Assembly (NCBI GenBank): GCA_002077045.2
Contig: KZ111141.1
Span: forward strand, 2,067,275-2,131,274
Direction of reading: 5' to 3'
Length of the DNA: 64,000 nt
Origin: Rachicladosporium sp. CCFEE 5018
Lineage: Eukaryota; Ascomycota; Dothideomycetes; Cladosporiales; Cladosporiaceae
Shown here: positions 32,384 through 42,360 of the stretch, in pieces
How the letters are laid out: each line of letters begins with the position of its first letter
Numbering within the stretch: the first letter of the stretch is position 1
Position numbers and translations under genes: made by a program
The notes under the pieces: model-generated
Told to the model about the DNA's origin: nothing
Seen by the model: the letters and a program-made list of their open reading frames with translations, nothing else
The model's database searches: none

Positions 32384-33136
32384 TGAGGTGGGAGCGAAGG
32401 TAGGTTGGGTTGTACGCGAGTGAAGTGGGCGACTTGCACGCGTCTGTGGTGGCGTGTTCCCAGGACGTGTTCTTCACGACCTTGTTGCTGTTGTTGTTCT
32501 GCTCTCGCCGCGTGAGTCAGGTAATTCTTCCAGTGCGAAGTCGTGGCAGTGTCGTCAGTCCGTGCCAGTGTCAGTGTCTTCTCGTCCTTTTGTTGCAGGT
32601 ACTGATCCTCCCTCGTGACACGGCCTTCTACCTCTCCGAGGCGTGTGTCAGCTCGTGGCAGCACTGCACCAGGAAATGTGAGGCATGTAGTGCATCAACA
32701 GTACATGGACCTCAAGAAGGTCAAGTATGGGTACCAGGAAAGGGTGGACGGACCAAGCAAGAGGTTCATGCAATACGCAAGTACGCCCACGGTGCATGCA
32801 TGCAGGTGTGGAGCAGCAGCGGCGGTAAGCGTGAGCCGAGCGCCGCCCTGCTATTCTGACTACTCAGGTGGCGTGCATTAACATGCAAATGAGACATACA
32901 TGAGGCGACATCGATAGCATTGGCATTGCACTGGCCTTCTCGAGTATATACATGCCAGCATTGAGTGCCACATCTGCAGGTACACGCTCTGCCTCGCACT
33001 ACGGCTGGCGGCCACAAACTTTCCTCCCACGTTCCTGCATGAAGGCAACTCGATTGCCTCTTCCCTCGTCCAATGCCTCGCCTATCGTACGCGAACGAGG
33101 AATGTCAGACCTCCACCGCCCTATCTAGCTGCATCA
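32384..33136. other. Cdc4 promoter region
   Basis: About 750 bp upstream of Cdc4 and downstream of uS7m, both minus. It includes GT/CT-rich stretches and short ORFs without family features. A Cdc4 leader intron is possible but not demonstrable. Confidence 0.45.
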
Positions 33137-34243
33137 TCACCGCCTTCCCTTGGACCCGAAGTTCAGATTACTCCTCGCAGTCGTAGCAAGCTTATGCACC
33201 GCGTCCCTCTTGACCCACACCCCACTCTTCCCCTCTACAACTCCAATCAGCTCCTCCGCGACTCTCTGCGCGAAAGTGTTCCTCCCGCTGCTCCTCGACT
33301 TCTTCTTCTCCACAGCATCCAGAATCCACATCATTGCTTGCCTCCGTCGTTGCCGCAGTCCAAGAGGCACAGGAATCTGCAACGCCACGCCACCGCCTGC
33401 TGCTCCTCTCTGTGATCGAATGCGCAACAGAGGAGCGATAGAGTCGATGGCGAGCGTAAGGTAGAGCACTGGATTGAGTGGGAGATGCGAAGCCGGCGGT
33501 GCGCCAGGAAGCAGATTCCTCACCGGGTTGTACGTAGGCGCCGGAGCCGTCCGAAGCACACTCAGGATATGTGCCATATTCCTCTGTGCTGCAGCCTTCT
33601 TCCCATCTACCATGAGCAGATTCGTGACCTGCTCCACCACTGGATCATACCGATGCTCCTGCTGTGACCGTGCCGGGATCGGCAGCGCAGGCAGCGGCAG
33701 GTTCTGTAGCACTGTAGGCGTGATCGCAGTGTTAAACTGCTCCTCAGCAAACACCGCTCTCTGCTCAGCACTCGGTATCATCGACCCATTCAACCCCGCC
33801 GCCTCAGACCCCATCCCCATCTCCCCTTGCATCCTCCTCGCCATCGTCGAGAATTGCCTCGTCCCCGAACTTGGCTTAGCATTCTCCTTCGTCTGTGGAT
33901 CTTTAATCGTATCCTTCATTACCTGCGGCGCAGTGTTGAGAGTGTCTTTCTCCTCTGCCAGAATCTCCTGCACTGGCGTTCCAACGTCTAAATCCGGCCC
34001 CGAACCACCAGTGGCTTTAGCCATTTTGGCAGCTTCTTCGCTTACATGGTCTTCTTGGTTCTCGTTTGGCGCTCCACCGGTTTGGGAGGTGGCTTTGGGT
34101 AGGGCATTGGGGTTGTTGGTTGCGGCTTGGTCGGCGAAGGAGCGCTGGAGTGGCTGGCCTTGAAGATGTTGTCGCACCGGGAAAGATGGGCGAGCGCGGA
34201 TTGGAAGCGTGCGCAGAGCGCTGAAAGGGTTGAAAGGAGGCAT
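33137..34243 (-). CDS. RSM7: mitochondrial small-subunit ribosomal protein uS7m
   Basis: Component of the mitochondrial 30S-like subunit that binds the 3' domain of small-subunit rRNA. Single exon. I choose the ATG at 34243 because it begins Met-Pro-Pro-Phe followed by an Arg/Ser/Leu-rich presequence; the frame is open to another ATG at 34321 (26 more residues, 394 in total). The S7 domain occupies the C-terminal half: Tyr-Asp-Pro-Val-Val-Glu-Gln-Val-Thr-Asn-Leu-Leu-Met, then Gly-Lys-Lys-Ala, and the Arg-Arg-Arg-Gln-Ala-Met-Met-Trp-Ile element followed by Phe-Ala-Gln-Arg-Val-Ala-Glu-Glu-Leu. About 190 residues of low-complexity sequence separate the presequence from the domain, longer than in yeast Rsm7 (about 247 in total). 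Confidence 0.9.
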   Translation of the reverse strand: MPPFNPFSALRTLPIRARPSFPVRQHLQGQPLQRSFADQAATNNPNALPKATSQTGGAPNENQEDHVSEEAAKMAKATGGSGPDLDVGTPVQEILAEEKDTLNTAPQVMKDTIKDPQTKENAKPSSGTRQFSTMARRMQGEMGMGSEAAGLNGSMIPSAEQRAVFAEEQFNTAITPTVLQNLPLPALPIPARSQQEHRYDPVVEQVTNLLMVDGKKAAAQRNMAHILSVLRTAPAPTYNPVRNLLPGAPPASHLPLNPVLYLTLAIDSIAPLLRIRSQRGAAGGGVALQIPVPLGLRQRRRQAMMWILDAVEKKKSRSSGRNTFAQRVAEELIGVVEGKSGVWVKRDAVHKLATTARSNLNFGSKGRR

Positions 34244-34446
34244 TGTGGGTAGATATGAGGCGTGTATCGAGCGACTTGACATCGCGCAACGGCTATTGTG
34301 ATGGAGGAAGTTCTGAGTCATGTAAAGTTTGCTTAGTCAGCCATCATACAGGAAGATGCATGTAACGCTCAGATAAAACGCTCGGGTCTATGTATGTACA
34401 TTGAGAGGTATCAGATGAGATTCGTTGTCGGCGAATGCTCTTCGCA

Positions 34447-35583
34447 TCACTGTGCCTTCAAGCGCCCAGCCGCTCGAGCCGCGTCGTCGCCATCCTTGCG
34501 CTGCTTCCGCTGCCAGTCCAGCAACACCGGGACAAAGTGCCACAGGTCAAATTCAGGCCACAGTACATCCAAGAATCTCAGCTCAGTCGTCTCGTGACAC
34601 TGCCATAGCATGAAGTCGCTCAAGCGACATACGCCAGAAGTTCGTATTAGTAGGTCAAGTGGGGGTGCGTCCGCGGTGTACATATTTTGCGTAAGTGTTT
34701 CTGCCGTGATCGACTCTGGATCTGGCAAGTGGTTCGTAGGCGTAGGTTTCAGTATCGGCGAAGTCGAGTGTGATGTGCGACTGGATGGTGCTTCGCCTAG
34801 TAGTGTGGAATTGTCCAGATCCGAGTTCGTGCTCGCCGAGTCCCCGTCGGAGACAACAATGTCATCCTCTCGATGCGATTGCGTCGAGTCTCGTCTGGGT
34901 CGATTGTCCTCCTCCAGCACACTCTCCAGCTGTCTTGACTGGATATTCCGCCGAATATGACTTTCGCAGAACATCTTCTTCGTTTCCCTCGGCCGCTCTT
35001 CAGGCCGCAACGGCTCACTATACTGCCTCACCGTCTCCCTTACACTCTGGGTAATCTCCTCCCGGCTCGTATAAGGAAAGCACACGTTCAACACTGCCTT
35101 CCCATTCCCCTTCGTCATCTCCACCGCTCGATCAATCTGCCTCAGCACATCGTCCCTGACCAAGCTCCGATCTCCCAGGATCCTCACTCTCGCTCCATAC
35201 CGCTCCAGCAACTCTCCATGCCCAGACATAGCGACCAGCTTGGTCTTCGCCATGTTCATGAGCGCATCCACCTCCCACTTGCTGCGCTTGAAGTTCTCGA
35301 TGCTGAACGCGTAGATGGTGACAACCTTAACGCCACTTTTATAGCATACTTCGAGAATCCTTGCTAGAGATTCGAAGCCGAGGTTGTGACCTTCTATCGT
35401 TTCAAGGGAGTGAGTCCGGGCATACCGTCTGTTGCCGTCCATTACGAAGGCGATGTGCTGGGGTATGGGACCGCATTGTAAGGAGCGGATTAGGAGATCG
35501 CGCGCGTAAGATATCGCGGTCTCGACTGGAGGGAGTGATAGGGCCCAGCGGCGGAGATGCGTGCCATAGGAGTTATGCGACAT
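34447..35583 (-). CDS. cis-prenyltransferase (dehydrodolichyl diphosphate synthase, Rer2/Srt1 type)
   Basis: Extends farnesyl diphosphate with isopentenyl diphosphate in cis to make the dolichol precursor for protein glycosylation at the ER. Single exon, 378 residues from ATG 35583; the frame is open further upstream but that part is unlike the family. The catalytic motif Phe-Val-Met-Asp-Gly-Asn-Arg-Arg is at 46-53, Tyr-Ala-Phe-Ser-Ile-Glu-Asn-Phe-Lys-Arg at about 95-104, and the conserved Ile-Arg-Thr-Ser-Gly with Arg-Leu-Ser-Asp-Phe near 313-325, then Trp-Pro-Glu-Phe. A Ser/Asp-rich insertion of about 90-100 residues (about 210-305) splits the usual fold before the last motif. It could be either paralogue, so no symbol is given. 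Confidence 0.94.
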   Translation of the reverse strand: MSHNSYGTHLRRWALSLPPVETAISYARDLLIRSLQCGPIPQHIAFVMDGNRRYARTHSLETIEGHNLGFESLARILEVCYKSGVKVVTIYAFSIENFKRSKWEVDALMNMAKTKLVAMSGHGELLERYGARVRILGDRSLVRDDVLRQIDRAVEMTKGNGKAVLNVCFPYTSREEITQSVRETVRQYSEPLRPEERPRETKKMFCESHIRRNIQSRQLESVLEEDNRPRRDSTQSHREDDIVVSDGDSASTNSDLDNSTLLGEAPSSRTSHSTSPILKPTPTNHLPDPESITAETLTQNMYTADAPPLDLLIRTSGVCRLSDFMLWQCHETTELRFLDVLWPEFDLWHFVPVLLDWQRKQRKDGDDAARAAGRLKAQ

Positions 35584-36090
35584 GATTGTTGGTGGGTGAG
35601 GGTGAGATTGTTGAGGTTGTTCGAAGGAGTGATAGGTGTGTTTTACAGTAAGGACAGTGAGATGCGCGAGGCCTACTTCGAGGGCGACTCCGTTATGTGG
35701 CTGAAGGTGTGCATTGCTGCTGCGGCTAGAGACAGGAAGGCCAGCTTGCGCGTCTCCCAAGACGTCGTTCAACAAGCTTATCCTCAGGTCGCAAGGGCCA
35801 AAAGTGTCGGCGGCTCGGCGAGTGACGGAAGGTTCGCCAAGGCGGTCACTTACCGGCTGCCGAGATGATCTGATAAGAATCTGCAGGTGCACTTGTGACT
35901 TCATTCTCTTCACACATCAACCTCCTCGACTTCTCCATCACTGCGAGGGTTGCTTTTCCTACAGTGCTTATGACCGAGTAACCGCAGTATCTTAGGTGGC
36001 TGTAAAGTCCTTCGTCGCACCATGTAGGCTTGGGTGTTGCGGACCTCTCCTTCCACCTACGTATCTTTTCGCCTGCCTGGCATACAAACC
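35584..36090. other. divergent promoter region
   Basis: About 500 bp between the cis-prenyltransferase (minus) and the Cys-Pro-motif gene (plus). No gene is supported. Confidence 0.5.
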
Positions 36091-38501
36091 ATGGAGTTCG
36101 CAGAGGCACAGGACCTCATCGGACAGCTGACCACAGGTTTCGACACATTACAAGAGGAGTACCAGAAGCTTGCAGGCCAGCATCAGGCACTCGAGCGCCA
36201 GTTGGAGACGGCAAGGACACAGGTATGCATCCCAATTCACACCCCAATTACGACACTTGGCACAGCAATCACTTCCGTGATGAAACAACTTAGCTCTAGA
36301 ACGTAGCTCCAAGGAGCGTTGACGGCATTTTAATTAGACTCTGATAGTGATTGCTGTGTCCTGAAAGTCAACAGACTGTCTCATCTTGCAAGACCAATCA
36401 GCTGACAATCTTGCTACAGTACAACGAGCTCGCCAAGCTCTGCGGCAGCGCATGTCTTGCTACGCCACCGCTGAGTCTTACGTCCGCGTCCAACCCGCAC
36501 ACCGCCAATGGCGCAGATCCGTCCGCAGGCGATCTCATTGCTTTGCAAAGTGACTCAACGGCAGAGCAGGCTGCACGGCGAGTGCGCGACGCAAACTCTG
36601 CATTGCGGCATCTGCTGAGGAATTTCCCAAGCTCACGAGCGCCAAACGTGCAGATATGTGGTGGTTCTTCTGGGGAGGCGACAAATCCTGGGAGGTGCAT
36701 GATGCCCTCCATTACTGAGTCGCCACTGGAGCGAGACTTCACTGTTGAAGGCACTCCCAGTAGACTTGGCTGTCCCTTTGCGAGTATGTCTGGAAGACCA
36801 CTGTCGTCACACGCTGCCAGTGTCCTGAGCAGGTATAAGTCTGGCGGTAGCGCCGTGTCCCCCGCAGATAGCATTGGGCCAGGACCTGTTAATCGCATCG
36901 ATGGCCGTGTGAGCTTCAGTAGCCGCAAAGAAAGTCGTCGTGGTAGTATCGCAGATCCAATCAAGGCTGAGATATGCGGGTTCTCGGATCATCGAGACAG
37001 TGGGGATCCGACACTTGATGTCGAAGAGCACAATGTCAACGTTGAGACCGCTACAGGTGATGCGGAGGCAGGCGTATGCCCAATACGTTTCCTCGACCAA
37101 CACTCACCGGAAGAGGTGGCCACATACTTCGAGAAGCACAAGCATCAATTGCCACGCAGTCACGAGATATGTGTCAAGCGCTACCAAACCAATGAAGCTC
37201 AAATCCGAGAACTCGACAGCAAGTACGGTAATCTCGTATCGATGATCCAGGGGCTGGGTGCCAAACACCAACCGATGCTGCCACCAGAGCCTGATGAGGC
37301 TGTTGACGTGGATGAAGTCACTGCTCTGGACGACGATGAGGCGGATAAAGTACGTAGATGGGCCAGTCGTGTGTCCTCGGCGCCGGTGGAGGCTATGGAA
37401 CTCGAAGACGGCGGCACGGACGAACCCCTCCCCGCGCAGGCTGGCGGAGAAGAGAGGCAGTCGCACTTCGAAAGACCACTACGCGACATTCGTGTCGGAG
37501 AGTCACCTTCGAGACCTTGGGGTCTCACAGTACCAGCNNNNNNNNNNNNNNNNNNNNNNNNNNNNNNNNNNNNNNNNNNNNNNNNNNNNNNNNNNNNNNN
37601 NNNNNNNNNNNNNNNNNNNNNNNNNNNNNNNNNNNNNGACCAACACTCACCGGAAGAGGTGGCCACATACTTCGAGAAGCACAAGCATCAATTGCCACGC
37701 AGTCACGAGATATGTGTCAAGCGCTACCAAACCAATGAAGCTCAAATCCGAGAACTCGACAGCAAGTACGGTAATCTCGTATCGATGATCCAGGGGCTGG
37801 GTGCCAAACACCAACCGATGCTGCCACCAGAGCCTGATGAGGCTGTTGACGTGGATGAAGTCACTGCTCTGGACGACGATGAGGCGGATAAAGTACGTAG
37901 ATGGGCCAGTCGTGTGTCCTCGGCGCCGGTGGAGGCTATGGAACTCGAAGACGGCGGCACGGACGAACCCCTCCCCGCGCAGGCTGGCGGAGAAGAGAGG
38001 CAGTCGCACTTCGAAAGACCACTACGCGACATTCGTGTCGGAGAGTCACCTTCGAGACCTTGGGGTCTCACAGTACCAGCTCGCTTTCTTGAGAAGGATG
38101 ATCACGCGGACCAGCCCGATGTCGATCGTGGTGTGTCGGCATCGAAGCTTGACAATGCTACCGCCGCGCCTATCGACCATAAGGCTGTACATACAGGGCC
38201 GAACACCAAACCGACGGGTGCGGCAAAATGTCCGTTCGACTTCAGCAAGTTACCGAGTGGGCCTCTGCCAGGACCAGATCTATCCCCGGCACCGCCAGCT
38301 GTCAGGACGGCCTCGTCTGGTGAACGACATGGCAACACGGCACCAGCATTCATTGCGCCTGGCATTGGGCCAGAACGGGACGGTCAGTCGGCAGCTATGC
38401 AACCACGTTCTGTCTTCACGGGACCCGTGTTCATCGGGTATAGTGCCGACGACGCTATACGAATACTGCGAGAGAGCGGCCTTGGTAACGGCACGCAGTA
38501 A
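36091..38501 (+). CDS. conserved fungal protein with coiled coil and Cys-Pro motifs, interrupted by gap 1
   Basis: Exon 1 is 36091-36222, then a 197-bp intron (GTATGC..ACAG), then one long exon starting at 36420. The exon is interrupted by the 100-N gap, and 443 bp is present on both sides of it. Removing one repeat copy and the Ns leaves a single frame of 556 residues, so I read the gene as intact in the genome. The N-terminal 44 residues form a Gln/Glu/Leu coiled coil. Three Cys-Pro sites occur: Gly-Cys-Pro-Phe-Ala, Val-Cys-Pro-Ile-Arg-Phe-Leu and Lys-Cys-Pro-Phe-Asp-Phe. The second opens the best-conserved-looking block, with Tyr-Phe-Glu-Lys-His-Lys and Ile-Gln-Gly-Leu-Gly. No enzymatic domain is recognised. 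As given, the sequence encodes this block twice, which is an artefact. Confidence 0.75.
37095..37537. repeat. 443-bp direct repeat, left copy (gap 1 flank)
   Basis: Matches 37638-38080 in every part I compared and stops exactly at the first N. It lies inside the Cys-Pro-motif gene. Probably the end of one contig repeated at the start of the next. Confidence 0.93.
37538..37637. other. assembly gap 1 (100 N)
   Basis: Exactly 100 undetermined bases, the conventional size for a gap of unknown length. Translations that run across it are not real. Confidence 0.99.
37638..38080. repeat. 443-bp direct repeat, right copy (gap 1 flank)
   Basis: Begins directly after the last N and repeats 37095-37537; unique sequence resumes at 38081. 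Confidence 0.93.
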
Positions 38502-40360
38502 CGGCATTGTCTCACTATCTATCTCGAGCGTTCCAAGCGTAGCAAGCACATTGCATTTCTCGTTCAGAAAACAGTTACTAGATTCTCCATGCAGTGATCG
38601 ATGACACGCGAGTTAGCAACAGCCCTACGTCTATGTCTGCTCCAATGATTTGCCGCATCGACAACCAATATGTTTTGGGCTGAAGGTATGGGTCCAAGCT
38701 CACAAATGTCTGAACCTCGCTGTCAACATATATCCTGTACGGCGCTTTCCCACCGCAGTGTACGTATAATCTAAGGTATGCATCGGTCGGCCGACAAGTT
38801 CTTGATTCACAGCGTTCGAGTCATTCATTTACGCCTCAACTACAGCATATTGCGGCGCCTCGCCACTGCTCCTGGGTCCTTGCCGAGCGCCACTTGTGGA
38901 AGATGCGATGTTGTTCCAGACCAGGAAGATCGGACAAGCAGTACGAACATCCAGGCTAGCAATGCCACGAAGATGCAGTATACGCAAAATGGGTGTTCTG
39001 CCCGCCTTGCCAGCTTCTTCGGATGTGAAAGCATGGCAATGTTCGTATTCGAGCTTGAGTCTTCCTCTTTTGAGGACGCTTCTGGACTCACATATGCTTG
39101 GCAGTGGTGCTATTGGGGTGTTTGAGCTGCAACATATAGTGCTTCAGGACCAGGAAGGGCATGCATTGCGATGCTGGTTCATATGCTTGCAAGCTTGAAG
39201 GATCGTAGACATGGATGCAAGCCCCGAGCCTCCGGTCGTCAGCCGGTCGAGACCTGTCGTCTCACCAGTCCAAGCCTTTCGACGACATGTGACCGAGTAT
39301 CTGGCATTGTCTAGGACGTCAGGATCCATCAAGTCGCGTGCTCGCACAGGTTCACAGTCCGCCTCCCCGCACTGGCCGTCTACACGACACGGCCACCATC
39401 CTTGCTCAGTCCGGCTTGGCAGGCAATCTTCGACCAACACCTTCATTTGCAAGGAGATTCGTCGTGCTGTGCCATCTGAGCACGTACAGAAGACGGAGAT
39501 GCCGGGCTGACCGGCCAATGAATCATGCAACAACGCGATGCGCCAAGCAGACCTCGCTCCTGGCCATCCTTCAAGCTTGCGGGAACCTATCAGGCACAAT
39601 ACCAATACACTGGGAATGCATCGAGACTGCAACTCCACAATCCCAAATGGACTGATCTGGAGATGCGGCTCAGCAATTGCAGGTCACGATGTGCCAGGCG
39701 GGTGTTTACAGACACATTTGCGTTTGGGTGGCACGGCCGCGGGCGGGACCATAGAGACAAGATGGTAAAATGAGAGCCAAGTGCCCAGAGAAAGCTGGGC
39801 GTGCGAGTCGGAGCTCGTGGACTCGCAGCTGACACGCAAACGAGATTTGGATCTCTCGCTGTCGCACGATACTGGACCTCTGGAACGATGGTGTGCACGA
39901 ATGCACGAATGCAAGATCCTGCTACCCGGATGCCAGTCTATAAGCCGTGCTGGTATGCGCCTGGCGCAATCCCTCCCGAAACATCCTCCCAGCATCACCA
40001 CCCGTTGCATGCGGAGCCCCGCAAGCCTCGCCAGCGCTAGACTTGCTCGAGCCTAGCGGGCGATCCAAGCCTCATCTACCACGCCCAAAACGTGAGCTTG
40101 ACATGCCTCCCTGCTAGATCTCTCATGTAGCCGGGGCCTGGGCGAACGGCCTACCACGAGGTCGAGGAGAGCTTGGCTCAGAGATCAGCCTGATTTACTC
40201 CAGACGTCTCGAATGATGGATCCTTTGGCAGGCGGGCCGCATCGCCAGTATATCGTAGGAGTCACGTATATATTGTATATACCTCTCGCGCTCCCTTCTG
40301 CACGTGTACACATTCCTCTCTTGGACCCACCTTCACTTCACATCAGGACAGTTGGGCAAG
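38502..40360. other. intergenic region upstream of the sugar transporter
   Basis: 1.86 kb without a gene I can support. Plus-strand ORFs at 38778-39125, 39211-39510 and 39338-39655 overlap in different frames and a minus ORF at 39144-39638 opposes them; none shows a domain. The final 100 bases contain an AT-rich inverted repeat at 40266-40282 that probably includes the transporter's TATA region. Several SYGGRG-type hexamers (for example CCGGGG at 40131 and GCGGAG at 40011) fit the CreA consensus, but the motif is short. The part from 39764 on is repeated at 48079. Confidence 0.5.
40266..40282. promoter_or_regulatory. AT-rich inverted repeat / TATA region of the transporter
   Basis: GTATATA and TATATAC form a perfect 7-bp inverted repeat around TTG. 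It ends 79 bp upstream of the transporter ATG at 40361, a reasonable place for a fungal TATA element. The same element recurs at 48581-48597 in the right repeat copy. Confidence 0.5.
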
Positions 40361-42079
40361 ATGGTCAAGGCTACTGAGAAGCTGTCCACGGCGGCGATGC
40401 AGAACGTTGCGGAGGTGCAGGCGATGGCACCTGAGCTGGAGAGGGTGGACTGGAAGAAGTCGCCTTCGCTCCGCAAGCTGTACTTCTACGCAGCTGTGCT
40501 GTGTGTGGCTTCCGCTACGACTGGTTACGATGGGTGAGTCGAGATGGAATCGCAGTGGGGCGCGCAAGGGCTAAGAATGCACACAGATCTATGTTGAACG
40601 CCATGCAGTTCTTCCCGACCTGGCAGACGTACATGGGCAACCCGACCTCCGTCACCCTCGGTCGCTTGTCCGCAATGTACAACATCGGTTCCATCGCTTC
40701 CCTCCCTGTCGTTCCCTGGGTCAGCGATCACTACGGTCGCCGTCTCCCGATCATTGTCGGTTGCTTCATCATGGTTGCCGCCGCAGCGATCCAGGCTGGT
40801 GCCATCAACTTGGCCATGTTCGAGGGTGCCCGTTTCTTCATGGGTTTCGGTAACTCCATGGCTCAGCTTTCCGCACCTCTTCTCCTCACCGAGATCTGTC
40901 ATCCTCAGCATCGCGCCCGTGTCACAGCCGTCTACAACTGCTTGTGGAACGTCGGTGCTTTGATCTGCTCTTGGGTATCATTCGGCACACAGAACATTGG
41001 CAACGACTGGGCATGGAGGACACCAACTCTCCTCCAGGCACTGCCCTCCGTCATCCAGCTGATGTTCATCTGGACGATCCCAGAGTCCCCACGTTGGTTG
41101 ATCTCCAAGGATCGCTCCCACGAGGCATTGGAGATGCTCGGCAAGTACCACGCTGACGGCAATGTCGACCACCCGACTGTGCAATTCGAGTACGCCGAGA
41201 TGAAGGAGACTCTTCGCCTCGAGTTCCTGTACAAGAAGTCATCCAGCTACTTGGACTTCTTCAAGACCAAGGGCAACCGTTACCGTCTTATCCTCATCAT
41301 CTCGCTCGGTCTGTTCTCGCAATGGTCCGGCAACGCGCTCTTCTCGTATTACGCCAACAAGGTCTATGCCGCCGCTGGTGTGTCTGACCCCAAGTCTGGT
41401 CTCGGTCTCGATGGTGGCAACAAGGTGTTGTCCCTCATCATTTCCATCTCCTGCGCCTTCTTGATTGACAAAGCCGGCCGCCGCCCGCTGTTCTTGGCTG
41501 CTACCGGTGGCATGTTCCTGATGTTCATGGGTGCTACCATCGCTGGCTCGCAGTACACTCGCACTGGCAACACTGGCGTCGGTATTGGTGTCATCACCTT
41601 CTTCTGGCTCCACGGTGTGGCTTACGCGTTCGCCTGGTCCGGTCTCCTCGTCGCCTACACTGTTGAGATCCTGCCTTACAAGCTTCGTGCTAAGGGTTTG
41701 ATGGTACGTTCACAATCACATCCACTCCACATCGAATCATAGCTAACATCACATCCAGATCATGAACTTGTCCGTCCAAGTCGCCCTCACCATCAACAAC
41801 CAAGTCAACCCCATCCCCATGGACGGCGCCTGGAAGGGCTCCGAGTGGAAGCTTTACTGCGTCTACACCGTGTGGATCTTCCTCGAGCTGCTGTTCATCT
41901 ACTTCCTCTACGTCGAGACCAAGGGTCCGACTCTTGAGGAGATTGCCCGCATCTTCGATGGTGAAAGCGCTGAGGTCGGACTTGCGGATACCAAGGATAT
42001 GCCTGAGCTCAACGACGAGAGCTACTCGCACATGAAGGGTGCTGAGGCTGGTGCACACCACGATGAGATCAGGAGGTAG
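40361..42079 (+). CDS. MFS sugar transporter (left copy)
   Basis: Plasma-membrane proton-coupled sugar transporter of the fungal hexose/lactose-permease branch; the substrate cannot be told from sequence. Three exons: 40361-40533, 40587-41703 and 41759-42079, with GTGAGT..CACAG and GTACGT..TCCAG introns, giving 536 residues as usual for the family. Visible signatures: Asp-His-Tyr-Gly-Arg-Arg at 105-110 between helices 2 and 3, Pro-Glu-Ser-Pro-Arg-Trp-Leu at the end of the sixth helix, Gly-Arg-Arg-Pro in the second half, and Glu-Thr-Lys-Gly-Pro-Thr-Leu-Glu-Glu after helix 12. About twelve hydrophobic helices are present. The first 40 residues are cytosolic. A second identical gene lies at 48676-50394; it is probably the same locus. 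Confidence 0.95.
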
Positions 42080-42360
42080 ATTTTTTCATGGGAGGATACT
42101 TGTAGTCGGAGACGTGATAGCTTCTGCAAGATATTGTAATACGACTTCCGCTCACAGCATCACATCTGAATCTCACAGACATTTGCCGCATCATTTGTTG
42201 ACCCATGACCTTACCGCCAGCTCGTTGCACGTGACCTCACCCAGCCTATGATAAAGTGGTCCTCACATGACTCGCACTCTTGAACCCATAGAGACGTTAA
42301 TTATTACTCGACTGTGATGCCTCTTCCACTCTCCTCATCTATTCAAAACCACCGCCCGCC

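Noticed and set aside
39144..39655. Overlapping ORFs on both strands between the Cys-Pro gene and the transporter
   Set aside because: None has a recognisable domain or a consistent splice pattern; compositions look like non-coding GC-rich DNA.
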